DNA from: UBA4572 sp049965515
GTDB lineage: Bacteria; Nitrospirota; Leptospirillia; Leptospirillales; Leptospirillaceae
Reading direction: 5' to 3'
Length of the DNA: 14,257 nucleotides
Assembly: GCA_049965515.1 (NCBI GenBank)
Contig: JBMFWG010000045.1
Location: 1 to 14,257 of the forward strand
Numbering within the stretch: the first letter of the stretch is position 1; the number at the start of each line of letters is the position of its first letter. The notes below the pieces were generated by a model. It saw nothing but the letters and a program-made list of their open reading frames with translations. It was not told the origin of the DNA and made no database searches. This document shows, in pieces, positions 1 through 6,506 of this stretch. The position numbers and the translations under genes are program-made.

Positions 1-2
1 CC

Positions 3-353
3 TCCTTCGGACAGACCGTCACCCAATTCAAGAAACTGGTCGCAAAAAACGGAATGATGATCCTGGGGACAATCAATCAGGGCAAGGTGATGGGAATGGC
101 GGGCCTCCGGCTCCGATCCGAAACCTTCTTCGTCGGAAACCCCTCCATGGGCAAGAAGCTCTTTTCTGCACAGAAGGGAGTGGGTGTCTTGATCCCGGTT
201 CGGGTCAACATCTATGAAAACAACGCTGGAAAGACCGTCGTGAGCTACCTCCGTCCCTCAAAGGAACTCGGCGCCTTTCATGATCCGATGCTGGTCAAGA
301 TGGGCATGATGCTGGACAAGAACCTCGCCATGATGACCAGCATGTTGAAGTAG
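3..353 (+). CDS. DUF302 family protein, 5'-truncated by the window edge
   Basis: The reading frame is open from base 3, so this is the C-terminal ~116 residues of a longer protein; the internal ATG at 54 is unlikely to be the real start because homology-like sequence (SFGQTVTQFKKLV) continues upstream of it. The pattern fits the DUF302 (TT1751-like) fold: an N-terminal helix after a 'SF..T' entry, a strand with GTINQGKVMGMAG, then a FFVGNPSMGKKLF helix, a GVGVLIPVRVNIYEN strand pair, and TVVSYLRPS. DUF302 proteins are small alpha/beta proteins with no settled biochemical role. The C-terminal part is unusually rich in methionine (MLVKMGMMLDKNLAMMTSMLK region). No signal peptide can be judged because the N terminus is missing. 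A hairpin follows the stop codon. Family assignment is by pattern memory, moderately sure. Confidence 0.7.
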   Translation, partial: SFGQTVTQFKKLVAKNGMMILGTINQGKVMGMAGLRLRSETFFVGNPSMGKKLFSAQKGVGVLIPVRVNIYENNAGKTVVSYLRPSKELGAFHDPMLVKMGMMLDKNLAMMTSMLK

Positions 354-363
354 CACATCAGAC

Positions 364-403
364 GGGGAAGGAGAACCCCTTCTTCCCCTGACTGACTTTA
401 TTT
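364..403 (+). terminator. Possible intrinsic terminator or attenuator after the DUF302 gene
   Basis: Bases 364-373 (GGGGAAGGAG) pair with 379-388 (CTTCTTCCCC) to give a 10-bp stem with one G-U pair and a 5-nt loop. A T-enriched but interrupted tract follows (TGACTGACTTTATTT). The stem is strong, but the T tract is imperfect, so termination may be partial. It separates the DUF302 gene from the membrane-protein gene, whose ribosome binding site (GAAAGGA, 403-409) begins right after it. Confidence 0.5.
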
Positions 404-415
404 GAAAGGACAATC

Positions 416-1099
416 ATGACACGGTCCGAACAAGCCACAGGCCTCCTGCTCCTTCTCGCCTCCGGAGCCCCCCCGATCCTGTTTCCCATCTCGCAGGCCG
501 GGTACGCCTCCATGGCCGATCTAGGTATCCGGGTCCTGATTCCTGCCGTGCTCCTCTTCTTTCTTCTTGTTTTCTGGGCCTATCTTCGCGGGATGAAACC
601 TCTTCTCAACCGGGTCCAGGCCGGAGCCGCGGCCGGCCTTCTGGCAACGGGAGGTCTTGAAGTGGTGCGAGGGGTCAGCTTCCATTTTGGAGGGATGCCG
701 GGAAATCTTCCTCAACTCCTGGGCGTCCTGTTGACTGGCCGAATCATGGAAGGCCCCGACCTGATGACGGACCTTGCCGGCTGGGGATACCACTTCTGGA
801 ACGGTCTGTGCTTCGGGATCATCTATACCCTCGTTCTGGGACGAAAAAAAGCCTGGATTGGGGTGCTCTACGGGGTGGTGATCGGTCTCATCTTCCTTGC
901 GAGCCCTGCGGTCAGCGGGTTGGGCATCGGGTTCATGGGGGTCGACATGCCTTCCATGCCCGTCACTGTTGTCCTGGCCCATCTCGTCTTTGGAAGCATT
1001 CTGGGGATCCTTTCCCGTCGTTGGTTATGGGAGGGGCAGGGGATTCTGTCTTTTTCCTCCATTTTCCCTTTAGACAGCCATACGCGTTCCGTCCGATAA
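416..1099 (+). CDS. Polytopic membrane protein of unknown function
   Basis: A 227-residue protein starting at an ATG placed 6 nt after GAAAGGA. It is very hydrophobic, with about six likely membrane spans: roughly residues 8-25, 38-58, 68-88, 125-142, 146-166 and 182-205. Short charged links are seen (RGMKPLLNR near 58-67, GRKKAW near 142-147, SRRW near 200). The glycine- and alanine-rich spans 3 and 5 and the central loop containing GRIMEGPDLMTDLAGW recall small integral membrane proteins of the DUF type, but I cannot name the family. The last ~20 residues after the final span are polar and serine-rich. It sits just upstream of the broken DsrE-family gene (24-nt gap) and may be co-transcribed with it. 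Function unknown. Confidence 0.75.
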   Translation: MTRSEQATGLLLLLASGAPPILFPISQAGYASMADLGIRVLIPAVLLFFLLVFWAYLRGMKPLLNRVQAGAAAGLLATGGLEVVRGVSFHFGGMPGNLPQLLGVLLTGRIMEGPDLMTDLAGWGYHFWNGLCFGIIYTLVLGRKKAWIGVLYGVVIGLIFLASPAVSGLGIGFMGVDMPSMPVTVVLAHLVFGSILGILSRRWLWEGQGILSFSSIFPLDSHTRSVR

Positions 1100-1123
1100 G
1101 GCACATATTTCAGGAGGTCTGTC

Positions 1124-1483
1124 ATGCTGAAGGTCACTGTTTTTGTCCTGGCCGATAGCCCGAATCCCACGGGGATCTGGGCCGCCTCGTCAATGCCCTG
1201 ATCGCGCTCAAGGTGCTGAAGGGAGCGTACTATACGGGCGTCCTTGTTTTTGACGGGGCGGGAAACAAAGTGGCCGGTTGATCTCTCCCGGAGCGATCGT
1301 CTCGCTTACCCTCTCTGCGAGGCGGTCCCGGAGAATGTCTCGGGGATCTGCCGATTTTGTGCGGTCGCCTTTGGAGTAGAGTCGGAAATCGAGGCCCTTG
1401 GGATGGCTCTTCTCGACAAATTCGACTATCACCCCAGCATCCGGAACTTTTTGTCTGAAGACTATCAGGTAATCACATTCTGA
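1124..1483 (+). pseudogene. DsrE-family protein disrupted by two compensating frameshifts
   Basis: An AGGAGGT site at 1112-1118 precedes ATG 1124, which opens MLKVTVFVLADSP. That frame stops at TGA 1199. The family sequence continues in another frame from about 1166 (HGDLGRLVNALIALK ... VLVFDGAG) and returns to the original frame from about 1264 (KWPVDLSRSDRLAYPL ... CRFCAVAFGVESEIEA ... DYQVITF, stop 1481-1483). One base is missing near 1157-1163 (AGC CC-GAA TCC CAC expected) and one extra A lies near 1262-1266 (GCG GGA ACA AAG TGG expected). Net length is a perfect 120 codons. The joined sequence matches the small cytoplasmic DsrE/DsrEFH-like fold used in sulfur-relay and related proteins, with a conserved CxxC (CRFC). 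Both indels touch short homopolymers, so sequencing error is a real alternative to decay. If intact it would make a 119-residue protein. Confidence 0.75.
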
Positions 1484-1485
1484 AA

Positions 1486-1491
1486 AAGGAG
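1486..1491 (+). promoter_or_regulatory. Ribosome binding site deciding the pentapeptide-protein start
   Basis: AAGGAG at 1486-1491 lies only 2 nt before ATG 1494 but 8 nt before the in-frame ATG 1500. The second spacing is the normal one, so 1500 is the better start. Confidence 0.6.
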
Positions 1492-1499
1492 ACATGGCT

Positions 1500-2147
1500 A
1501 TGGCAATCATTCGGAATACTGAAGGGAACGTCCTTTTCCGTTCCGATCATGAGGAGATCCGCCCGACCGTGGAAGAGGCGATCCGAGCCGGTGTTCCTCT
1601 GAACGGAGCGGACCTGAGGAATGCCAACCTTGAAGAAGCCAATCTCCGAGGAGGATTTTTCAAGGGGGCGGATTTCGAGGGAGCACGGCTCGTGTGCTCC
1701 GATCTCCGGGAGGCCACCCTCGAGTGCTCCCGGCTCACGAAGGCCCTGATTTCGTGCGCTCGCCTCGACCGATCCAACCTGAAATGTGCGGATCTCGACG
1801 GGGCTATCCTTGAAGGCTGCGAACTTGAAAGTGCAGATCTCGCAGGAGCATTCGGCTTGGCCGATTTTACCCGGGCGAATCTCACGCAGGCCGATCTTTC
1901 AGGAAGCCGGATGGGGTCGCGGGGAGTGGGAGCCCGCTTTTCGGGAGCGCGCCTCCGAGAGAGTGTCCTTGAAAAAGGAGACTTTCAGAACGCCGACTTC
2001 GGAGAGGCCTTTCTCGTCCAGGCCAACATGCGGGAAGGTAACTTCAAGGGGGCGAATTTCCGGGGAGCCGATCTTCGGGGGGCCTCGCTTGATCAGGCAG
2101 ATTTTCCGGACGTGTGGCTGGAAGAGAAGTATGGAGTTATCTGGTAA
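1500..2147 (+). CDS. Pentapeptide-repeat protein
   Basis: A protein of 215 residues from ATG 1500 (217 from ATG 1494). After ~35 N-terminal residues (including FRSDHEEIRPTVEEAI, a short helix-like lead) it consists almost entirely of A(D/N)LxX pentapeptides: LNGADLRNANLEEANL, GADFEGARL, SDLREATLE, SNLKCADLDGAILEG, ESADLAGAF, ANLTQADLSG, then a second block QNADFGEAFLVQANMREGNF and GANFRGADLRGASLDQADF. Such repeats fold as a right-handed quadrilateral beta-helix. Several central coils carry cysteine (VCSDL, LECSRL, SCARL, KCADL, EGCEL), which would form a Cys ladder along one face. No signal peptide or membrane segment, so likely cytoplasmic. Some family members mimic DNA and bind gyrase, but nothing here supports that specific role. 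The C terminus (DVWLEEKYGVIW) caps the helix. The next reading frame overlaps its 3' end. Confidence 0.9.
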   Translation: MAIIRNTEGNVLFRSDHEEIRPTVEEAIRAGVPLNGADLRNANLEEANLRGGFFKGADFEGARLVCSDLREATLECSRLTKALISCARLDRSNLKCADLDGAILEGCELESADLAGAFGLADFTRANLTQADLSGSRMGSRGVGARFSGARLRESVLEKGDFQNADFGEAFLVQANMREGNFKGANFRGADLRGASLDQADFPDVWLEEKYGVIW

Positions 2148-2722
2148 GGGGACAAGCCATTTTTATAAGAATACGATTCGCGACTCTTCCTGCGGCTTTT
2201 ATGTTGTCCCTGATCCTGTGTGCGAATCAGAATAACCGCGCCTGGGGATCGGACATTGTCTCCCCGGACACCTTTGTCGACATTGGCAAGCCAGGGATCG
2301 GGCTTACATGGGATCCCGGAGAATTTCCCAGCGTTGCAGAATACTTCATCAGCCTACGCGACTGGGTGACCCCCAGATTCGGTCTGGACGCAGGCCTGGG
2401 GATGGGGTATCACCCGGGAAAACCCGGGGCGGCATTGGTCGCCTTCAATGCGGAAGGAATGGTGACGATTGTCGAGCGGCGTTTCACGATTTTTTATATC
2501 GATCTAACGGCCACGCCAGCGGTCTCGACCAATCCTTCTTCATGGCCGACAACCCTCCAGATCTCGTCCGGATTCGGGGTCGAGAAGATCTACAGCGAGA
2601 TTCCGGATCTTGCTCTGAGCCTCCAGTGGAATCCCCTGGTCGTCTTCGTCAATGCTCCGGACCTCCCGGCGGTCAACGGGTTCATGAATTTCTTTGTCGG
2701 CTTTCACTATTACTTTGATTAG
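2114..2722 (+). CDS. Exported protein of unknown function, possible outer-membrane barrel
   Basis: The frame is open from GTG 2114 (202 residues), overlapping the end of the pentapeptide gene, but that start lacks a ribosome binding site. A good AAGGGG (2146-2151) lies 7 nt upstream of an in-frame ATT at 2159, which would give 187 residues starting IFIRIRFATLPAAFMLSLILCA. That is a classical signal peptide: positive n-region, hydrophobic core, and a likely cut after ANQNNRAWG. The mature part alternates polar and hydrophobic residues and is rich in aromatics and glycine (LDAGLGMGYHPGKPG, RRFTIFYIDLTATPAVS, GFHYYFD at the C terminus), which fits an outer-membrane beta-barrel or periplasmic beta protein. 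I do not recognise a family. GH15 begins 23 nt downstream. The reading frame is sure; start and role are not. Confidence 0.65.
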   Translation: MAGREVWSYLVRGQAIFIRIRFATLPAAFMLSLILCANQNNRAWGSDIVSPDTFVDIGKPGIGLTWDPGEFPSVAEYFISLRDWVTPRFGLDAGLGMGYHPGKPGAALVAFNAEGMVTIVERRFTIFYIDLTATPAVSTNPSSWPTTLQISSGFGVEKIYSEIPDLALSLQWNPLVVFVNAPDLPAVNGFMNFFVGFHYYFD

Positions 2723-2745
2723 TTTTTCAATTGTGGAGATATCAG

Positions 2746-5199
2746 ATGGAAGATGGAACGCATGTCAAGAGGCGGGAGGCCTGGGGACATCCTGGCCTTC
2801 CCCCTCGCTGGACATCCAGCCGTAAGGATGGCATCGGTACGGCCTATAACACAGCGTCGAACCTTTGGTATACCCTGTCCCACGGAACCATCAATGAAAT
2901 CTATTATCCGACAGTAGACCGCCCCCAGATCCGGGATCTTCAGTTTCTCTTTTCCGACGGAACTTTTTTCCATGAGGAACGAAGGGATCTAACGTCACAC
3001 ACCTCCTACATAGACGACCACACGCTGGGATTCTCTGTCATTTCGGAAGATCCCGATGGCCGCTACCGTTTATTCAAGGAGATTATCGGAGACCCCCACC
3101 TTCCCTGTCTCCTTATGAATGCCCATCTTGAGGGAGATCCCGATCTTATTTCCATCATGAACCTTTACATTCTCCTGGCGCCCCACCTTGACGGCGGAGG
3201 CTGGGGGAATACCGCGGAAAGGACCAGCGTGGCCGGCCGGGAGATCATCCTGGCCCACAGGAACGGGATCTTTCTGGCACTCGGGGGGACCCTGCCCTTC
3301 CGGAAGATTTCCTGCGGGTACGTGGGAATAAGCGACGGATGGACTGACCTGTCCCGGCACCGGACCCTCCGGTGGTCTTTTGACCGTGCGGAAAACGGCA
3401 ATGTGGCGGCAATCGCGGAAATCCCCTTTGTGCCCGGCGAGCCATTTACGATCGGACTTGCCTTCGGATGGGGACGCCATGCGGCCATTTCCACACTCCT
3501 TCAGTCGTTGGGGATCCCCTTCCCCGAGCAGAAAAACCGATTTTTGAAACAGTGGCACCGGATCTGCGGAGGAATTTTCCCTCTACAGAAACAGGCCGGG
3601 GACGGGGGCCGTCTCTACCGGATCAGCCATAATATTCTCTTGGCCCATGAGGACAAGATCTTTCCGGGCGCCATGATCGCCTCCCAGAGCATCCCCTGGG
3701 GGGAGTATCACGATGACCTTGCGGGTCTGGGAGGATATCACCTGGTCTGGACACGGGACCTCTGCCACAGTGCCCTGGGTCTCCTCGCAAGCGGAGACGT
3801 TGAGACTCCCTACAGGGCACTCGTCTACCTCGCCGCATCCCAGCTTTCCGACGGGGGATTTCACCAGAACTTCTGGGTGGATGGCCGTCCCTACTGGACA
3901 GGAATCCAGCTCGACGGCGTCGCCCACCCCGTGATCCTGGCCTGGCGTCTTCGTGAAGCCAAGGCCCTCAAGGATTTTGATCCATACCCTCTGGTGATGA
4001 AGGCCATCCGGTACATGATCGTCAATGGTCCCGCGACACAACAGGACCGTTGGGAGGAGACCAGCGGATATTCTCCCTCCACCCTGGCGGCCATGATCGC
4101 GGCCCTCATTTGCGCAGCCCAATGGGCCCGGATTCGGGGAGAAGTGCCCATGGCAGTCTTTATCGAAGAGTATGCCGACTTTCTCGAATCCCATATCGAG
4201 GATTGGACCGTCACAAGAAAAGGAACGCTCGTTCCCGGGATCCATCAACATTATATCCGGATCCTTCCGATCGACCCGGGAGATCTCTCCCCCTGCGAAA
4301 ATCCGGAGGAGACCGCTCTTACCCTCGCGAACCAGCCGCCGGGCGAGCCTTACCGGTATCAGGCCCGGGAGATCGTTGATGGCGGATTTCTGGAGCTGGT
4401 CCGCTATGGAATTCGAAAAGCCAAGGATCCCCTGATAGTGAATTCGGTCAAGGTCATTGACGAAATCTTGAAAGTCGAGACCCCGGTTGGCCCCTGTTGG
4501 CGACGTTACAACCACGACGGTTACGGTCAAAGAAAGGACGGAGGCCCCTATCTCGGATGGGGACAAGGCCGGGCCTGGCCCCTACTGACGGGGGAACGTG
4601 GCCATTATGAGATTGCGGCAGGAAGAGACCCCAGTCCCTTTATTCGGGCAATGGAAGGATTTGCAAGCGCCGGTGGCCTTTTACCAGAGCAGGTCTGGGA
4701 CGATCAGGAAAGCCACTTACCGAACTGCCTTCCGGGAAAACCTACAGGTGCGGCCATGCCTCTCGCCTGGGCCCATGCCGAATATATCCGCCTTTTGCGC
4801 TCCGCCCATGATGGACGTGTCTTTGATTTACTGAATCCTGTCGCCGACCGATATCTCGCTCGTCCTGGTAAAAAGGGTCACAGTACCCTCGAGGTCTGGA
4901 AACCCAATCGACAGGTCCGCAGGGTCAAACACGGGAAGACTCTCCGCATCCAGGCACCGGCATCCTTCACACTTCACTTCTCGGTCGACCGATGGGCCTC
5001 TGCTGTCGACAAGGAGGCCACAGAGACCGGTCTCAAGATCTTTTTTGTCGACATACCCATTCATCCATCCCAGGTGGACCCGATACAGTTTACGTTTTTC
5101 TGGACTGGAGAAAACCGCTGGGAAGGCAATGACTACACCGTCGAGGTTGAAGGCTTCCTTCAAGAATCTCTCTCCGGGGATTCGACCTCTCACCCTTGA
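2746..5199 (+). CDS. Glycoside hydrolase family 15 (bacterial glucoamylase / glucan 1,4-alpha-glucosidase type)
   Basis: An 817-residue protein. ATG 2746 is chosen over the in-frame TTG 2731 because GGAGA (2735-2739) lies 6 nt before it. The N-terminal ~270 residues form the beta-sandwich super-domain of prokaryotic GH15 enzymes, opening with the typical GHPGLPPRWTSSRKDGIGTA and TLSHGTINEIYYPTVDRPQIRDL. The (alpha/alpha)6 catalytic domain follows, with HLVWTRDL (~332-339), WEETSGYSPSTLAAMIAAL (from ~436; E438 fits the general acid) and LLPEQVWD (E648 fits the general base), then PLAWAHAEYIRLL. The last ~110 residues form a beta-rich tail, as in glucoamylase/glucodextranase relatives. No signal peptide, so it is probably cytoplasmic and acts on storage glucans or maltooligosaccharides, releasing glucose by inversion. 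Its stop is only 11 nt from the next gene, so it may be co-transcribed with the arsenosugar-like cluster. GH15 is certain by motif; exact substrate is not. Confidence 0.93.
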   Translation: MEDGTHVKRREAWGHPGLPPRWTSSRKDGIGTAYNTASNLWYTLSHGTINEIYYPTVDRPQIRDLQFLFSDGTFFHEERRDLTSHTSYIDDHTLGFSVISEDPDGRYRLFKEIIGDPHLPCLLMNAHLEGDPDLISIMNLYILLAPHLDGGGWGNTAERTSVAGREIILAHRNGIFLALGGTLPFRKISCGYVGISDGWTDLSRHRTLRWSFDRAENGNVAAIAEIPFVPGEPFTIGLAFGWGRHAAISTLLQSLGIPFPEQKNRFLKQWHRICGGIFPLQKQAGDGGRLYRISHNILLAHEDKIFPGAMIASQSIPWGEYHDDLAGLGGYHLVWTRDLCHSALGLLASGDVETPYRALVYLAASQLSDGGFHQNFWVDGRPYWTGIQLDGVAHPVILAWRLREAKALKDFDPYPLVMKAIRYMIVNGPATQQDRWEETSGYSPSTLAAMIAALICAAQWARIRGEVPMAVFIEEYADFLESHIEDWTVTRKGTLVPGIHQHYIRILPIDPGDLSPCENPEETALTLANQPPGEPYRYQAREIVDGGFLELVRYGIRKAKDPLIVNSVKVIDEILKVETPVGPCWRRYNHDGYGQRKDGGPYLGWGQGRAWPLLTGERGHYEIAAGRDPSPFIRAMEGFASAGGLLPEQVWDDQESHLPNCLPGKPTGAAMPLAWAHAEYIRLLRSAHDGRVFDLLNPVADRYLARPGKKGHSTLEVWKPNRQVRRVKHGKTLRIQAPASFTLHFSVDRWASAVDKEATETGLKIFFVDIPIHPSQVDPIQFTFFWTGENRWEGNDYTVEVEGFLQESLSGDSTSHP

Positions 5200-5210
5200 T
5201 AGGAGACGTT

Positions 5211-5768
5211 ATGCGCATCAGCCCGATCAAACCGGAACATGCCCCCTGGTACCTGAAACCCGTTTACTGGCTCCAGAAACGCCACTACGGCCAGGTTCTA
5301 CTTCCCGGACTGATCTGGGGACGGCATCCCGGTCTTCTCTTCGGCGTCGCCTTCCTTTTCGGGCAACTGGTCAGACGGAAGACTCCACTCCCTCCGGATC
5401 TCCGGGCCCTGGTCTGCGTCCGGGTTTCCCAGATCAACGACTGTTCCTTTTGCGTCGATATCAACGGAGCTGGCTACCTTGACATGAGAGGAGCGATGGA
5501 AAACAAGCTTCAGGAACTTTTTCGCTGGAGAGAATCAGCCCTCTTTAACGATCAGGAAAAACGGGTTCTGGCTTACGCCGAAGCCATGACAGACAGCCGG
5601 ACTCGCGTTGACGATACGCTGTTCGAGAGCCTTCGCCAGGATTTCGACGAAGACGGACTAGTCCACCTGACAGGATTGATCGCCTTTCAGAACATGTCGA
5701 GCAAATTCAATGCGGCTCTTGCCATTCCGCCTCAGGGTTTCTGCAGAATTTCCAAGGGGAAGGTATGA
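5211..5768 (+). CDS. Carboxymuconolactone decarboxylase / AhpD-like protein of arsenosugar-type clusters
   Basis: A 185-residue protein starting at ATG 5211, 5 nt after AGGAG (5201-5205). It has the all-helical CMD/AhpD core: PPDLRALVCVRVSQINDCSFCVDIN with a redox CxxC (C78, C81), then ALFNDQEKRVLAYAEAMTD and a helix FDEDGLVHLTGLIAFQNMSSKFNAAL. AhpD enzymes carry CxxCxxxH; here the histidine position is Asn85, so the relay used by AhpD is altered. The N-terminal ~55 residues (PWYLKPVYWLQKRHYGQVLLPGLIWGRHP, LLFGVAFLFGQLV) resemble the 'peroxidase-like' CMD proteins that occur beside ArsM and TIGR04282/04283 transferases. It overlaps the next gene by ATGA (5765-5768), so the two are translationally coupled. 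A thiol redox or peroxidase-like role on an arsenical intermediate is inference. Confidence 0.85.
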   Translation: MRISPIKPEHAPWYLKPVYWLQKRHYGQVLLPGLIWGRHPGLLFGVAFLFGQLVRRKTPLPPDLRALVCVRVSQINDCSFCVDINGAGYLDMRGAMENKLQELFRWRESALFNDQEKRVLAYAEAMTDSRTRVDDTLFESLRQDFDEDGLVHLTGLIAFQNMSSKFNAALAIPPQGFCRISKGKV

Positions 5769-6439
5769 ACGAACCCGTCCTCGTTCTTGTCTGCAAGCGT
5801 CCGTCCCTCGGAATCGGAAAGCAGCGCCTGAGCGCTGTCCTAAGTCACCATGGAGCGCAACGGGTGGCCGCAGCCCTTCTCGAATGCGCTCTGGAAGACT
5901 GCCGGAACTGGCCGGGACCGCTCGTCATTTCTCCCTCCCGTCCCGAAGATTGCTCCTGGGCCGAAAGTTTGCTCAAGGGGGCCCATGTGATTCCTCAGGG
6001 TGAAGGCAATCTTGGCCAGCGAATCAATACTCTGGACCAGAGGCTGAGAGAGGAGGGTTACGCAAGGATTGTCTATATGGGAAGCGATGCTCCCGCTCTC
6101 GAAGAACAGGACTATGAGGATGTCCGGAACGCCCTCGGCCATCACGACGTCGTCCTGTCACCGGCGACGGATGGAGGGGTTGTCCTCATGGCCAGCCAGA
6201 TCCCCTGGCCCGATCTCTCGTCCCTTCCCTGGAGCACGGCGGATCTCGGCGCCGCCTTGCAGGATCGCTGTCAGTCGAAGGGCATGAATGTCGCCATCCT
6301 ATCGACGGGATTTGACATTGATCTCCCGGCGGATCTGGCACGGGGGATACTGGCCTTGGAAAGGGATTCCCGACCGGCACGACAGGCCTTCAGACAACTG
6401 GTCTGTGAGCTTGCAAAAACAGTTCCGCTCCGGACATGA
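5765..6439 (+). CDS. TIGR04282 (DUF2064) arsenosugar-biosynthesis-type transferase
   Basis: A 224-residue protein with a GT-A/nucleotidyltransferase-like fold. It opens VLVLVCKRPSLGIGKQRLS, matching the family's K-P-x-x-G-x-x-K-x-R-L nucleotide-binding entry. YMGSDAPAL (~102-110) is the GSD motif; DVVLSPATDGGVVLM (~127-141) is the P-x-x-DGG signature; LPWSTADL and GFDIDLPADL (the D-x-D before the C-terminal helix) follow. The order and length fit the DUF2064/TIGR04282 family, first named for its link to radical SAM/selenodomain proteins and later to arsenosugar loci. Its precise donor and acceptor are not established; sugar or nucleotide-sugar chemistry is assumed from the fold. It is coupled to the CMD gene by a 4-nt overlap and followed by a 67-nt gap with a hairpin before the permease. 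Cytoplasmic. Confidence 0.88.
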   Translation: MNEPVLVLVCKRPSLGIGKQRLSAVLSHHGAQRVAAALLECALEDCRNWPGPLVISPSRPEDCSWAESLLKGAHVIPQGEGNLGQRINTLDQRLREEGYARIVYMGSDAPALEEQDYEDVRNALGHHDVVLSPATDGGVVLMASQIPWPDLSSLPWSTADLGAALQDRCQSKGMNVAILSTGFDIDLPADLARGILALERDSRPARQAFRQLVCELAKTVPLRT

Positions 6440-6464
6440 CCAGGGTTGGACGAATCCAATCTGG
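6440..6464 (+). other. Intercistronic RNA hairpin between the transferase and permease genes
   Basis: CCAGG (6440-6444), a one-base bulge, and TTGGA (6446-6450) pair with TCCAA (6455-6459) and TCTGG (6460-6464) across a CGAA tetraloop, giving about 10 pairs with one G-U. No T tract follows, so it is not a standard terminator. It could be an mRNA-stability or processing element, or chance. Confidence 0.35.
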
Positions 6465-6506
6465 TCCACGATGCGTTGACCTGGAACCATTGAGGAAAGG
6501 GTAAAT

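Noticed and set aside
1199..1201. TGA in the DsrE gene as a possible selenocysteine codon, prompted by the link of these families to selenodomain proteins
   Set aside because: The residues around this TGA in the direct frame do not fit the family, while a frameshift restores it fully. No SECIS-like reasoning is needed.
1600..2120. Repeated DNA in the pentapeptide gene as a tandem DNA repeat or CRISPR-like array
   Set aside because: The repetition is at the protein level (A-D/N-L-x-x) with variable codons and no identical spacers.
3583..4566. 327-residue open frame on the - strand inside the GH15 gene
   Set aside because: The + strand carries unmistakable GH15 motifs. The antisense frame has no recognisable domain and is explained by GC-rich codon bias.
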